This document shows, in pieces, positions 1 through 11,966 of a stretch of 64,000 nucleotides of DNA. Under the pieces are notes generated by a model that was not told where the DNA came from, did no database searches, and saw nothing but the letters and a program-made list of their open reading frames with translations. The position numbers were made by a program, and so were the translations under genes. Location of the stretch: assembly GCA_025200525.1 (NCBI GenBank), contig CM045761.1, positions 95,766,182 through 95,830,181 on the forward strand, given 5' to 3'. Origin of the DNA: Camellia lanceoleosa (taxonomy: Eukaryota > Streptophyta > Magnoliopsida > Ericales > Theaceae). The first letter of the stretch is position 1, and each line of letters begins with the position of its first letter.

Positions 1-189
1 AATGGGATTACTGGTGCAATTTTGTAGGGAGGTGCAAGAAGAATGTGATGGGCAACTCTAGCACAACCTAGGGTGTTTCGCATCCTTGTCTATAAATAAG
101 ACCCTCCACATTCCTCTTTGAGAAACCAATACTTAGAGCAAATTTTGTGAGAGATCGATAGAGAGCAAAACTCCACCACCCAACCCTAA
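1..189. other. Left-edge sequence with TATA-like box, probably LTR-derived
   Basis: No coding region is seen. A TATA-like box (tctataaataag, about 89-100) is followed by GA-rich leader-like sequence, as in the promoter part of plant LTRs. The last 60 bases or so are an extra copy of sequence that recurs at about 988-1051. The hAT-like MITE inserted directly behind it. The LTR family could not be identified because the window starts here. Confidence 0.35.
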
Positions 190-956
190 CTGGAGCTGCA
201 AACGAACCGAGTTGTTCATGAACAAATTGAAGTTCGGCTCGTTAACAGCTTGTTTAAGCTCGTTCGATTACCAAATAATTCGAGCTCAAGCCTTGTTACC
301 AAGCTTGATTATTAAACAAGTCGAGCTCGAGCTAATATGAACTCGACTCAATTAGGCTCAGCTTGGCTCGATTATATTATATTATATTCATAATATATAT
401 TAGTTACAAACAAACAAAAAAAATTGAAAATATTAAGGATAACCCACTTTCCAAGTCATTAACAAGTAATAAAGTCTCCAAGTCATCAAGAAATAATAAA
501 CAAATAATAAAGCATTGTCCAACAGAAAGTGAGAGTATGGAAAACAATTTATAAAGGGTGAGATTACTTCAAGTTTCCTTATCATTCAATGTGGGACATC
601 CACTGAATGAACTTCACAAAACAAAAACAAAAAAAAAAGAATTGTAAATGGCGTGTCCCAGGTTTGGGATTGTTCAAGTGTCCCACATCGCTTCTTTTAT
701 ACATTCAATAGAGACAAGGGCTCTATATAAGTGGAGGAAGCCAGCAGAGCACCTTTTGCTTATGCGGTTCAAGTGACTATTTATTACAAAGTCGAGCCAC
801 ACGAGCTGAGCTCGAGTTTTGCTTCAGCCTAACGTGTCGAGCTCGAGCTTAGTGGTGTTAAGCTTGATTCGAGCTCGAGCCGAGCTCGAACACTTGAAAA
901 TTTATTCGAGCCGAGCTTGAACATGATGATACTCGGCTTGGCTCGTTTGTAGTCCT
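190..956. mobile_element. hAT-like non-autonomous element (MITE)
   Basis: The ends form an imperfect terminal inverted repeat: ctgcaaacgaacc near 196-208 against ggctcgtttgtag near 940-953. The 8-base word aaccctaa flanks it on both sides (182-189 and 957-964), as expected for hAT elements. Subterminal regions are rich in short gagctcg-type inverted words, for example 217-370 and 790-945. There is no transposase frame, so it would depend on an autonomous relative. The exact first base is uncertain by two positions. Confidence 0.6.
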
Positions 957-959
957 AAC

Positions 960-1071
960 CCTAATTTCGAAACTACACAACCCTACAAAACCAACACTTA
1001 GAGCAAATTTAGAGAGAGATAGAGAGCAAAACTCCACCACCCAGCCCTAACTTCGAAACTACACAACTCTA
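960..1071. repeat. Tandem duplication, about 84-bp period
   Basis: The word ccctaa(t/c)ttcgaaactac starts at 960 and again at 1044. The intervening GA-rich block (988-1051) is also present at about 124-189, left of the MITE. The simplest reading is a local tandem duplication of about 84 bp, present before the MITE inserted into one copy. Confidence 0.6.
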
Positions 1072-2339
1072 CAACAACTTTAGCAACTAAGAGCATACGT
1101 ATGGTTTAAGAAAAGTAAATCAAATCAGAACCAAAGCTTCAGGGAAACTTTTAAGTAAAATTTTCAAGGCTCTTTTTTGCTTACTTCGGTTTAGTAATCA
1201 AACCAGCAAGTAAGTGCTTTTTATTCTTTGGTTTCAATAGCTTTTAATTGTATTTTCAGTATGTTATCATGATTAGGTTGTTAGCATAGCATAAAGCATC
1301 ATGTAAGTTAGCCAACTTGCATGTTTTCGCTTTGTTTTTACATGCTTTGTTTAGTTTGTATAAATAGCATGTTTAGGTTAGTTTAATTATGTAATAATCA
1401 TGCATTGAACCCGCTTTAATCATTGTATGTCCAACATGTTTAAGTTTTGTATGTGTTAGTTGCTTTGTTTGTATGAAATCATGTTAGTAGTTTTAAACCG
1501 AGCTTAGGTTTGTATCTTGTGTGTTTAGTGATATGATTAGGTTCATGTGTACAATTTAATTCATATGTGCATGTTGGACGTTTGGTTGTGGAATCCGGGT
1601 AAGTTTCTCATCTTTTCATAGCATATTGCTTGTGTTTGCTTTGTTATTTAAATAAGGCAAGTCAAAATTGAATGTTTTGAGTGCTTTTCGTGATATTGCT
1701 TGAGTTGGGTCAAGTTTATGATCGTATGATGTCTAAGCCATCATTTTATGTAAGAAAATCATTGTTTTGTGGAAATCTTTGGCTTGATATGGTTATATTC
1801 ATGAATCCAAGTCATGTGATGTCTTTTTTATTTATTCAATCATCTAATTTTAGGTTTAGTAAAGGAATTAGGGTTAATAATGAATTTTATGGAATTATTA
1901 ATCATTTAATCTCATAAGATAAAGAATGAGTAGAGGCCAATCACTTGATTGGGCGAGAGGGAGTGCATCAATTAATGACCTTCCCATTTTGTACCTAAGT
2001 TCCCGAACCTAGTTTGTTTGGTTGTGATGGATTGGTCATTTATTTAGTTTTTATTGTTAAATGTTTCTTAATTTCCCATAAAAATTAAGTGGTGACTCTT
2101 GAAAGCAAATTGGTACAATATTGGATGGAAACACGCTTTATACTCAAACTGCGTTGACATATATAGTGATTCCAGTTTTAACCCGACCTTTTTGTATCTT
2201 GGACTCAGGTTTCGTGGTGTCGTAGTGTTTTTCATGTTTTTTCCCCCTCATACTTCCTTGAGTTTGGCTATTGGATTGTAATGGCTACGTTTGGAACAGG
2301 TTGGTTGCTTGGTTTTCAAATTTTCGTTGCCCAAAATTT
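1072..2339. other. Unassigned repeat-like sequence, no gene
   Basis: No supported reading frame is present. The stretch is T-rich on the plus strand. Around 1990-2105 it has a block (cccgaacctag, then cccataaaaattaagtggtgactct) that recalls LTR sequence of Tat/Athila-type gypsy elements. That resemblance is from memory of family style, not an alignment. Confidence 0.3.
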
Positions 2340-3766
2340 TACTCCTCTACTCAAGCGGCCCTTCTTACGCTCGAACGAGTTTTGTGAACTCTTAGTACTT
2401 TTGCAGGTCTGTAAAACTACTGGAAAAACGTATTCTACTCTCGAGCGATGTTTTCTGCACTTGAGCGGTCTCAACTCGAACGGCCTTTCTTGCGATCGAG
2501 CGTTAGTCTATTGTCTACAAAATTTCTGGAAGTGTGCATTCTGCGCTCGAGCGTCATTTCTTGCACTCGACCAGAATAACTTATTAATGTCGACGCCGAG
2601 CATCACTTCTTATTTCGAGCGGATTTGTGCGTATATCATTTAACAAGACCTTCTACATCACTTTTCCATATCTTTTCCTCTCAAAACCCTAGATCTAGAG
2701 CCTCTCTCTCTAAAACTCACTCTCTTTCTATATTTTCACCTAGATTTAGTGGTTCCTCTACCTATGTGCCTTTGTTAAAAAGGTAGAGCACTCTAAGGGC
2801 TCTTCGTTGATCCGAATAGAGTTGAGTTTCGATATCTTTGAAGTCTCTTCATCTCTTCATTTGGTCTTCTAAGCTTGAGATAGGGACTTTCTATACTCTT
2901 TTATGAGTTTTAACTTAGTTATTTGTTGAGGTATAAAGAATATTGAAACTTGGGATGACTTTGAACAAACCTAGGGTTTTGGTTTAAAATAAAAAATAGG
3001 GGTTTTCAAATGTATGTATTAAAAATGGTTATGGGAGTATATGTAAAGTTGTGTTGTGATAAATTTGTTGATTTTGATACCTGGGGTGGATTTTGGAAGA
3101 AAATGGAGTGAAATATTTGTAAAATGACAAAAATAGAAATATTTGTATAATGGTTGTGTTGATTAGAGACCCACTGAGTTGTACCGTCAGTTTGATTGTC
3201 TAAATGAAATGGTGAATGGCTTATGAATTGAGATATAAAGCTCGACATGGCATGATTTTGTGAAAAAGTTATAAATAATTTTATTGTGGGCAAAGGATAT
3301 ACATATCATACTTATATCTTTATTAAGATTCATATATTGTGTTAGATTGTTTCTACTGGGTTTTGGCTCACCCTATTTGGGAAAAACGATTTTTAAGTGT
3401 CGGTGATATGTCTCCGCCAAGATAGTAGCTTGGAGGGATTTGGAACAAGAGCTTCTCTTTTGTTGTATTTATTTTGTATAACCAAAGTCTTTATTTGTAT
3501 TGAGCTTATGACTTATTTTTTATGTATCCAAGCATTGGCTTAGAAAGATATAAGCCTTTAGAGCATGTAAACATTTGTTTAGCTTTCATTTCTTATCGCC
3601 ACTTGTCATACATGCTCTACATTCAGGATGAACTATTTATGAATGTATATCGCATGTATTACCTTTTATATATCAATTCTGATTAATGAAAGCTTATCAT
3701 TTTGATTATGTCATCTCGTATTGGTTGTTTGGAGTTGGATTATTGTAATTATTTCGGGGCGTTACA
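2340..3766 (+). mobile_element. 3' part of a Ty3/gypsy-type LTR, left boundary not found
   Basis: The sequence ends at 3766 in ggggcgttaca, a common plant gypsy LTR terminus. It has the block actggg...ggctcac (3355-3371) about 400 bp before that end, as do the LTRs of elements D and C and the solo LTR at 18959. It also carries a cluster of paired palindromes 1.15-1.4 kb before the end, at the same relative place as in D. No primer site follows at 3767, so it is a solo LTR, a 3' LTR or a truncated piece. Confidence 0.45.
2348..2622. repeat. Cluster of five paired decamers, 10-bp spacers (LTR family 1)
   Basis: Five pairs of variants of the palindrome CGCTCGAGCG lie at 2348-2377, 2441-2470 (about), 2473-2502, 2544-2573 and 2593-2622. 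Within each pair the two decamers are separated by 10 bases, giving a 20-bp period. The spacers read like NCNTTTCTTR, the reverse orientation of the RRGAAGTNN spacer in the other LTRs. Many decamers here are degenerate (CGCTCGAACG, CACTTGAGCG). Confidence 0.75.
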
Positions 3767-4845
3767 ACATTAACCCTAAAACATTATAATTTTTTCATAA
3801 GCTATTCATTATCTTCTGTCACTTCATATATAGATGGCAATATCGTGGTAGGAAAAAAACAACTGTGAGGACCTCGACCTCCGGATTATTATATTATATT
3901 ATTCTAATAAGTTTAATTGCATGATTGTGTGCTTAATTGTGTGATTACATGCTTAATTTTGTAGCTATATGTTGTTACATGAAATATCTATTCAAATTGA
4001 CAACTTAGAGACAGAAATTGAGAGCCTAAACGGCTTCAGAAACTGAAATTGACTAGCGTAATAAACTAATTAGAATATCTAGAACTTTATGGCAACCTCA
4101 ATTGAAAATTGATTTGGATTAAAATAATTAGAATAAACTGATTGAATTAGTTGGAATTAAGCCTAGCTAATTAACCTTAATCATACTTGATTAGGCTAAC
4201 TTAATTATATCCTATATAAGGCTCACACTCTTGGCTGAGATTTTGAGAAAAGGAAAGAAAGAAACGCAACATCTAGAGAGAGAAGGAGGATTTGAAGTGA
4301 ATTGCTAGAATCTTGGTGAATTGAGCTAGGCCAACACTTGAATTCACACATTAGGTATGAGATTTATCCTAAATTCATGAACTTGAGTCATGTAGAAACT
4401 AAGTGCATGGAATTATAGAATCATTTGCTTGAATTTGGGTGGGTTGAGCATGAATTACCATGAATATGATGAATTTGAGTTAAATTATGCACATGCATGC
4501 TTAATCTTTTATTTTTGAGTTAAGGTTTCTTGAAATTCATACATGCATGAAGCTTAAGAGGCATGAACTTGAAGATCATCCATGGATTCATGCATTTCAT
4601 ATCACTTAGTGGTGTTTTAACATGAAGAGGACTTAATCCATAACATGCATGGTTTTAACTTGCTAGTATAAGCTCAAATTTGGACAATTGGAGCATCATT
4701 TTGAATAAATGGTTTTAAATTGGAAGTATTTTCATGTTATATAATGATTTTCCAAGACTTTGTATCAAAAACACAAGTTTTGAGGCTTTAAATATCAAGC
4801 TTGAAGCTCAAACACAGTTCTGAAAATTCTAGAATTCGGCTTGTT

Positions 4846-5112
4846 CGCTTGAGCGAGGAAAGCCTCGCTTGAGCATGAAAATCGAGCTCCCAGAAGTTTT
4901 ATAAAATTTTACAAATCGCTCGAGCGACGAAAGTGGTGCTCGAGCGAGGACCCTTTTTACTCAGTCTTCCGCTCAAGCGACTGTCGAGCGGGAATTTCAT
5001 GCAACCAGTACTTTTTCCAAGTTTACAGACCGCTCAAGCGACCGAAGTTGCGCTCGAGCGACCACCTTTGTTTTTAAACCCCCGCTCGAGTGAAGGAAGT
5101 TACGCTCGAGCG
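4846..5112. repeat. Cluster of paired CGCTCGAGCG-type palindromes (D 5' LTR)
   Basis: Pairs with exact 10-bp spacers lie at 4846-4875, 4917-4946, 5031-5060 and 5083-5112. A fifth pair near 4972-4992 has lost part of its spacer. The spacers share a GAAAGT/GAAGT core (acgaaagtgg, accgaagttg, aaggaagtta). Variation is mostly CGCTCAAGCG or CGCTTGAGCG, which is what C-to-T change at the central CpG would give. Confidence 0.85.
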
Positions 5113-5482
5113 GAGACCATGATTTTAGCAAATTTTGACTAACTCTTTTAAGTGCATATTTGCATCCTTATGCCACTCCTAGTGTTCTTAGGCACCATTT
5201 GGACTTATATAATCATAGAATGAGTTAGAAACGCATAAAGAGAATTGAGTTAAAACGAAATGGAGTTTCAATTGTGCTTTGTTATGTGTTTTGTTTAGGT
5301 GAACGTTTGAGGCGTAGTGACAACACAAACCACTGTGAGTAATAACTCTATAAAAATATGTTCAATTTATCTTTACTTTTGAAAATGTTATTGCTATCGA
5401 AATGATTTGATAATTGATAGCATGGCTTATTGAAAAACACTATTTTCTTATAATTAATGAAGTTCTGTTTTGAAATGGTTTT

Positions 5483-5628
5483 GTGGCATCCGCCGAATGT
5501 AAGCCCTTGTCTGGGGGTAACAATACCATGGCTAGGCCCTTGCCAGGAGGAAACAATACCATGGCTTTTGGATTGATTGACATATGGTCCGTTATCGCTA
5601 GAATGTTGTTACTTAATAGATGTACCAC
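5483..5628. repeat. Direct 33-bp repeats inside a larger inverted repeat (D 5' LTR)
   Basis: Two copies of a unit containing gcccttg and aacaataccatggct lie at 5501-5533 and 5534-5566. They are bracketed by gtggcatc (5483-5490) and gatgtaccac (5619-5628), which are imperfectly complementary. The solo LTR at 18959 has the corresponding bracket (gtggtatccatagcaa...gctatgggatgtaccac), so a long hairpin at this place is shared by the two families. Confidence 0.5.
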
Positions 5629-6175
5629 ATAAAACGATATTGAAAGATCTTGATGATGAAATGAAATTTGGTTTAACAATATTATTGAGCTTCATTCATA
5701 TAACCTCTTTATTCTGTTATCACTCATTGGGCTCTAGCTCATTATTTATCTATATATATATATATATATATCTAGGTGGGCAAGCTGAACATCAGAGTTA
5801 GGAAAGCCTCGAGTCTACCCAAGTCTGCCCTTTGAAGAGCTTCCAAGTGAAGTAACCAGGCTCGGGTGGAGCCATACTAGTTGAACCCCTTTTGTGCATT
5901 TCAGTGATTTTGTATTTGTATATGGTTGGGGTTGTATTTTTGTAAGACATGACTTTTGTACAGTTATGATGGTTACACTTTTGGAAAAACTTTGCTTGAT
6001 ATACTAGATCCCTATGTATACGCACAACTCAATGAATAATTTCTATGTCATCTTAACTTCCGTTAAGCCCTGTACTTTATATTTAGAGATTTTTGTATGG
6101 AGGCCATAGGTAATCTATGATTACTGGCTAGTTATGACGCTAAACCTATAGGGGTAGGTTTGGGTCATGACAGAG

Positions 6176-6187
6176 TGGTATTAGAGC
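6176..6187 (+). promoter_or_regulatory. Primer binding site of element D
   Basis: The bases tggtattagagc begin 3 bp after the LTR end. They match the usual plant initiator-methionine tRNA primer site (TGGTATCAGAGC) with one change. Confidence 0.8.
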
Positions 6188-6359
6188 ACAAGTTATATCT
6201 CACTCATTTGTCCATTGAGCTCTAGAGGGTCTAGAAGAGACCTTAGGATTGCTTTTATGTGCATTTGATATGTTCAGTGGGATGATTTCACGATTTTATA
6301 TGCTATCGCATACATGAATATATATTGCATTTGTTGTAATACAAGTTTTCATATAGAAA

Positions 6360-6619
6360 ATGGTGAGAACAAGAGGTGATAAGCTAGAGGAGGCAACCTC
6401 CTCAAGACTGGATAGAATTGAACGAATAATGCAAGACATGGTTGAAGCCATAAGGCAACAACAACAGTGGCAACAACAACCACCGCCCCTACTTCCAATG
6501 CTTGTACCACCTCCAGCTCCAGGGTGTCAACCAGAGACCTGTATTGTTGCTTTGACAAGAGAATTTAAAAAGATGAAGCCACAAGTGTTTCATGGTGGAA
6601 TTGAACCATTGAAGGCCGA
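6360..6619 (+). pseudogene. Element D gag, 5' fragment
   Basis: An ATG at 6360 opens a frame beginning MVRTRGDKLEEATSSRLDRI. It has a basic start, a helical region, then a Q-rich and P-rich stretch (about residues 33-55), and then the FHGGIEP-type start of the chromovirus Gag capsid domain. It is cut at residue 87 by insertion of element C. The frame resumes in register after the duplicated gccga at 15133-15137. Product would be the structural Gag polyprotein that packages element RNA in the cytoplasm. Confidence 0.85.
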
Positions 6620-6644
6620 TGTAATGATCTGAAATTTTTCCCTC

Positions 6645-7188
6645 CGCTCGAGCGGGGGAGTGGGCGCTCGAGCGGATTTTTAGGGTTTCCAGTAATTTTG
6701 CAAGCGGACTGAAATTCTGGGAGTGGTGATTTTCCGCTCGAGCGTAGAAGTGGTCGCTTGAGCGGACGGCTTTGTTGGTCTGCGCGCTCGAGCGCAAGGT
6801 TGGGCGCTCGAGCGGGTCTCCAGGTTGAGTTATATTTCTGAAGCACGTGGGCTCGTTTTTTGACATTTTATTAGTGTATTTGGAACGTTCTTATTTTATT
6901 TTGGGGTATTGGTTGAGGTGGTAATATGATGGTAAAGTAAGATTGGACCAAAGAATTTAATTCGGATAGTTATTTTACGATCAGCCGTCACTCTTTTGCC
7001 CTTTTCTTTTTTCACATTTTGAATTTGGATGTGAGGTTAGAACCATTGGAAAGCTTATTTCCGGGGCTTCAATTTGGACACAAGAATGACCTAAAACGGA
7101 GTCCGGATGAGAGAGTTACGCATGTTTGAAGTTTCGAAACCTGTGCTGGAAGTAGGTGCGCTCGAGCGGGAAAGGGGATGCTCGAGCG
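6645..7188. repeat. Four paired CGCTCGAGCG palindromes (C 5' LTR)
   Basis: The pairs lie at 6645-6674, 6735-6764, 6785-6814 and 7159-7188, each with a 10-bp spacer (ggggagtggg, tagaagtggt, caaggttggg, ggaaagggga). Five of the first six decamers are perfect CGCTCGAGCG. This is the best preserved copy in the window and starts only 25 bp from the LTR left end, unlike the other families. Confidence 0.88.
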
Positions 7189-8216
7189 GACATTGCGGGT
7201 TCAGCAGATTACAAAACGTGAATTTTAGATCATTCTTCACATTTTTCTTTTCCCTCTTCTTTCCTCTCACCCTAGGCCCGAAAACCCTAGGGTTTTGTTC
7301 CCAAATCCTCACCATCTCCTTAAGCTTTCATCAAGATCTTCCACCAAGAAGTAAAGAAGACAAGAAGATGAATATTTTCAACCAATTGGAATTTCGAGAT
7401 TTTGGAGGATTCTTCTCAAAGCTTTGCTCCTTTGCTTAATTCTTGAGGTAGGGGTCCTTGTTCTCTTTCAATACTTGCATTCATGGATGGATTTGTGGTA
7501 TTTTGAGTATATAAATACAAAATCTATAGTTTTGAGCATATTGTGTCCAACTTGAGATTTGGGGGTTTAGGGTTTAAAATGTTGGGGATGCAATTGCTGG
7601 GTTTAGGCGATGGATTATGAACTTTAGACTTGTAATCAATGAGAAAATTGGAACAAGAAATAATGGTTTGGGAAATTTGGATTTTTCTTAAAATCCTTTA
7701 TTTTCTTGAAAACCCTTGGTTGATTTATGATGTTAAGCAAAGATTTTGCCCAAATTGAAAGTAGAGTCATGAAATTGAGATATTGAATTAGATATATACA
7801 AATTTAATTGAAGTTTGAAAATGTTTGAAAATTTTGTTAAAAATTAGCGAATGAACCTTGTTTTGGGCATTGTAAATCATATTAAAATATGAAAAGAAAT
7901 TGGGAGAAAAGGATTTGTTGATGATGTGGATGATACTAATTTGGCTATGGAATGTTGAAATGCAATCAAAGGATTTACCTTGAATTATGTTAAATTATAT
8001 TCAGTGGTGTTGAATTGAATTATGTTTCATTGTGTTGAGAATGTTGAGTTTTGTTGGATGATGATGAAATGAGTTGTGTTGAACTATGACGAATCGTGTT
8101 TGAATAATGTGAATTATGTTGAGTTGAATTGTATGTGTGGGTGTGTTGAGTTTGGATTGAGTTATGTTGGGTAATGTGGGGAATGATTTTGAAAATTGAA
8201 AAGAAAAAGGTTTTTC

Positions 8217-8690
8217 GATGCCCATGACCGTCCGTATTAATAGCCGGTAAATATGGGGGTGGTTTGAATTAAAGGTGCCCAATTGCTCTGTCTAGGCTTA
8301 TCGCTGGACGAATGTGGGGAAATATTTTTGGGTGTCCACACAGTCCCGCCGTATAGTAGCCGGTGAAAGTGGAAAACGATTTTTGGGTGTCCACATAGTC
8401 CTGTCGTAGTGTAGCCTGCAAAAGTGGAAAAGCGAATGGTTTTCGAAAATGTTTTGGGTGCCCACATTCCACCGTATAGTAGCCGGCTAATGTGGGGGAT
8501 GGTTTTCAAAGGTTGAAAAATGGCTATTGTTTTTGGAAAACATGGTTTTTGGAAAAACATGGCTTTTGAGAAAATGGTTTTTGGGAGTTCACTTCCCGCC
8601 GTATAATAGCCGACAAAAGGTGGGAAGTGTTATGGATTGGGTGCCCACTATCCCGCCGTAGTAAGTCGGCAAAAGGTGGATAGTGTTGTT
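8217..8690. repeat. Array of about seven hairpin units with conserved core (C 5' LTR)
   Basis: Units share a core like CCGCCGTATAGTAGCCGGC and a lead-in GGTGYCCAC. In each, the flanking arms are complementary but differ in sequence. CCCACATT pairs with AATGTGGG (8461-8468, 8489-8496). CACTTCCC pairs with GGGAAGTG (8590-8597, 8622-8629). CACTATCC pairs with GGATAGTG (8646-8653, 8678-8685). Shorter arms are CCCAT/ATGGG (8221-8257), CCAC/GTGG (8336-8372) and CCAC/GTGG (8392-8427). A degenerate unit lies at 8277-8318. Confidence 0.75.
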
Positions 8691-9770
8691 ATATATGTAT
8701 ATATGTATATGTGTGTGTGTGTGTGTTGATACGTATGTGTTTAGTTGATGATGCTATTTGTGACTTGTGATAAATCTTTGAATTATGGATTGAGGTGTAT
8801 ATTGATTTAAAGAGGACATGTACATTGGCATTATTTGTAATGTGTGGAACCCAGAACTGAGCAAGGGGATTATGGATTGATGATAGTAAATATAATGCAG
8901 TAGTTGTGACAACAAAGTCAGATTGCGAGTGTTGTTCTGTAAATAAATAAGAGGTTAGATTGAAAAGGGTTTATTAATCTTGTGTTGTCTTGAAGTGAAA
9001 CGTGAGAGTGTAAATAATAAAGTGAATTAGGCATAGGGGAATTATTAGTCAATTAAAAATGAAACTTGAACTTGAAGTAATGAAGTTCTAATTGAATATA
9101 ATGAAAAGAAGAGAAGGAGGAAAGAAAAAGGAGTATATTAAATATGAGAAATTAATTGAGAAATGTTTTGGAATGAGTTAATAAACATAGAGTGATATGG
9201 TCCCTTAAACATGAATGTTTTAAAAAGGATTTATGGTTTCCTAATGAAAAGGGAAGAGTTTTGATGGTTGAAGATTTTCCTCAAGGGTTCAAATGAATTT
9301 TTAAGAAAAAGATAGTCTATATAAGGTATCAAACGTCACCTTACTATATGGTATCACCTTGCATGCATGATCACTTCTATCTATGTGTTAGTCATTGATT
9401 TAGAACTATAAGACTCCTACTGGGCATTAGTGCTCACCCGTTGTTGTTTTATCCTTTTTACAGGAAGAAAGTGTGGATTCTGTGATTGAAGAATTAAGGA
9501 GTCCATGTATTTACTTTGTATATAATTTCATTGTAGATGTAATGGATCCTGTATTTGGATTTTACTTGTTTGTAACTTCTCAGTAAGAGATTGACATGTA
9601 ATGTTATCGTTGTAGTATTCATTGAGGAAGAGAGAACATGTGTCATTGTAAGTCTATTACTCAAGGGTAATGGATGTTTGTATTTATTTTTATTTTTTTT
9701 TTAAAAAAAGGGACCTAAATTAAAGGATTTGGTAAAGATTTCGAGTAATAAAATTTGGGGCGTGTCAACT

Positions 9771-9783
9771 TGGTATCAAAGCT
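9771..9783 (+). promoter_or_regulatory. Primer binding site of element C
   Basis: The bases tggtatcaaagct start 3 bp after the 5' LTR. This is the plant initiator-Met-type primer site with one change, as in elements A and B. Confidence 0.8.
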
Positions 9784-11966
9784 AACCGGGTTTGAATACC
9801 TGGAGCTCGTGGGAAGTGGTTTTTACCACAGTGGGTTGGCTTCCCTCAGTGAGGATAATTGCATATAGAATTAGGAAGTATAGGACTTGTTGTGTTGCAT
9901 TATGTGAGTATGGGTTAAGCTTCATGGATAGTGCTTGTGGCTGGCTAACTTACTTTGAGGTCTTATTGGAACACACGTTTGATCAACGCGGTTTCTAATG
10001 GGAGTTCCTTGGAAGTTACGGGACAAGTGGTTGTCCTTGTAGACTTGACTTGATTATGTGGCTTGTTGTTTAAACTTGTTTATGTGTTGTGTGATTATAT
10101 GTTAGATTGGTTCTGTGTTAAGGTAGAAAGGGTAAGTCTCTTAGGAAAGGGAGACATTAAGTAGTGGCAGAAGGGTATGTTGACTTATGAGCTTTAAATT
10201 AAATTAAGATGAGTGTGAAAAGTGGGGGTTGTATGGTTTACACGGGAGCATAGTTGGGACAAGGGGGAAACCCTAGGATGGTATGAGGATAGTTTGAGTT
10301 ACTTAGCAAATTGTGAGAGTGCGTGGTGGTGATATGAAAATTGTGCTTCATGGTGATAAAAGTAGTGCTGGCGTAAGGTGTGGTGAACTAGTGGTTGTGG
10401 GTATAAAACGAGTTAGCGGTATTGGAGTATGGGGTTCGTGAGTATGAACAATGCTAGAAGTGGTTCTTGGGAGGGAATATGAGTCGTGTTTCCTAGTAGT
10501 GAGTGTTGTGCGGGTGGTAATTATTTTGGGTGACTCGAAATAAGTGCTATGATATCAGCTTGAGAATAAGGGGACTATTGGGAATGGTGCTAGTGCGATA
10601 CATATTCGAGAAGTCCAGTGAGATAGTAGGAATGTATAGAAGGGTGTGTGAAGCTCCATCTCAGAGTGGACAGAGTGAAGTGACATGCAAGTGTTGGTAA
10701 TTCGAGTTTAGGGATGGAGTGTTACAGAGATAGGTTTTTGTAGTTGTTTCCTTTTGGTGAGATTTGAGGATTGGTTTGGGTTAGTTTGTTTTAATGTGAC
10801 TCATAACTGGTGATTTCGATGGAAGCTGCTTGAAACTAATTAATGTTTACTTATCTTGGAATTTGTCCTGTTTTGGATACATAGGGGTATGAATAAGTAG
10901 TGTCTCAAGAGGTACTAGAGGGCATGGAGTCTCACTAGTGCATATATTCGTGTGTTGTTTGTGTACCTTGTGAATCTATTCTAATTGAGTTAAAACTATT
11001 TGAATGGAAATTGTTGTAAGAGCACTTGTGCCAATGTGTGTATATATGTTGAATTTTGAGATGCATGTTAGCATTTGTAATGAATATGTTGGTTTGTTTT
11101 GTTAGTTGATTGTTGTAAATATGTATGGAAATTGTGTTGTGATGTCATCGGATGGGTGGCGGAGGTTATTTGGTGATGGTTGGAATTCACTGGGAAAATA
11201 TTGAGATTGATGTGGAAGATGAAAATTTGTTTTCTTGTGCGTGGCCTGGGAAGGCACAGTTGAACTAAATGTTAAAAACTTAATTTGAATATGATAATGA
11301 ATGATTTCCACATTTTTTTTTTTACTTTTAAGTGTTGAATGGAATAAAGAATTGATGATGTCGTTAATTGAAGTGCAATTGAAAATTTTGGTGTTGGACC
11401 ATACAATGTGAATTGTCATTCGTTTGTGCTTGTGTTGACCTGGTGTTTGGTTTAATAGTGGTTTCCATTTCTTTGAAATTGAGTTTTGGACGTTCAATAA
11501 TCATTGTTCGCGTTGTTGTTGGTCGATGAGTTGTTATGGACTCTTGGGATTATAATGGTTAGGGTTGCTCCTTGCCCGTCGAATTTCGATGTGTGTATTG
11601 GTCGAAAGTATTTGTGATCCTTTCCTTGTGATTTTTGTGGGTGAGTATCTTTGGAACATTGAGGTATCAAATCAGAAAATTAAGAAGCTATCCCGAGTGT
11701 GGATCTGGTTTTGGAACATTACAGGGTGTGTTTCCGTTCATGTTTGAGTTGTCTTCTACATGGTTTTCTTCAATTTCGAGGACGAAATTTCCCCAAGGTG
11801 AATAGGTTATAACGCCTTGTATTTGGCGTTTAGAATTGAAGCGAGGTGAAATGGAGAGTTGTTAAGGTTTGGTGGATGTTTATGGATGATCTCATGTTTT
11901 ATTTTTGGACTAGGGGTTATTAAGAATTGGTAAGTATAAGGTTGTCATTATTTTGTTAGAACCGAT
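9784..11966 (+). other. Internal region of element C, non-coding
   Basis: About 2.2 kb with no gag, protease, reverse transcriptase or integrase motif in any frame. The sequence is G/T-rich on the plus strand. A relic pol-end word (caatttcgaggacgaaattt, 11771-11790) is followed by ccccaaggtgaatagg and ttataacgcc. This looks like an earlier polypurine tract and LTR start that is no longer used. Confidence 0.8.

Larger units (their letters stand above)
3864..6172 (+). repeat. 5' LTR of element D
   Basis: The 2309-bp LTR starts TG and ends CA. A TATA-like box (cctatataag, 4211-4220) is followed by a GA-rich leader. A cluster of paired palindromes lies at 4846-5112, two 33-bp direct repeats at 5501-5566, and the shared block cattgggctctagctcat at 5725-5742. 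Compared with the 3' copy it lacks about 27 bp after the TATA region and about 30 bp near 5405. Confidence 0.93.
6620..9767 (+). repeat. 5' LTR of element C
   Basis: The LTR is 3148 bp. Paired palindromes occur at 6645-6674, 6735-6764, 6785-6814 and 7159-7188. A hairpin array occupies 8217-8690, with a (tg)n run near 8711-8725. The block actgggcattagtgctcac (9419-9437) lies about 350 bp before the end. No coding frame is supported. Small frames with ARAE/RSS/LER motifs are translations of the palindromes. Confidence 0.92.

Noticed and set aside
2277..3766. Complete solo LTR starting tgtaatggc
   Set aside because: The 5' and 3' flanks (tggat, acatt) differ, so the left boundary could not be supported.
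4846..5112. CRISPR-like array
   Set aside because: Regular short palindromes with spacers, but the spacers are related to one another, the pairs are irregularly placed and the genome is a plant.
6489..6866. Minus-strand frame of 125 codons and similar ones at 6565, 20088, 20133, 25769
   Set aside because: The ARAE, RSS and LER-rich peptides are just the CGCTCGAGCG repeats read as codons inside LTRs; no family match.
11102..11497. 131-codon minus-strand frame in the interior of element C
   Set aside because: Low-complexity translation of G/T-rich sequence, no conserved motif, no counterpart in the other elements.
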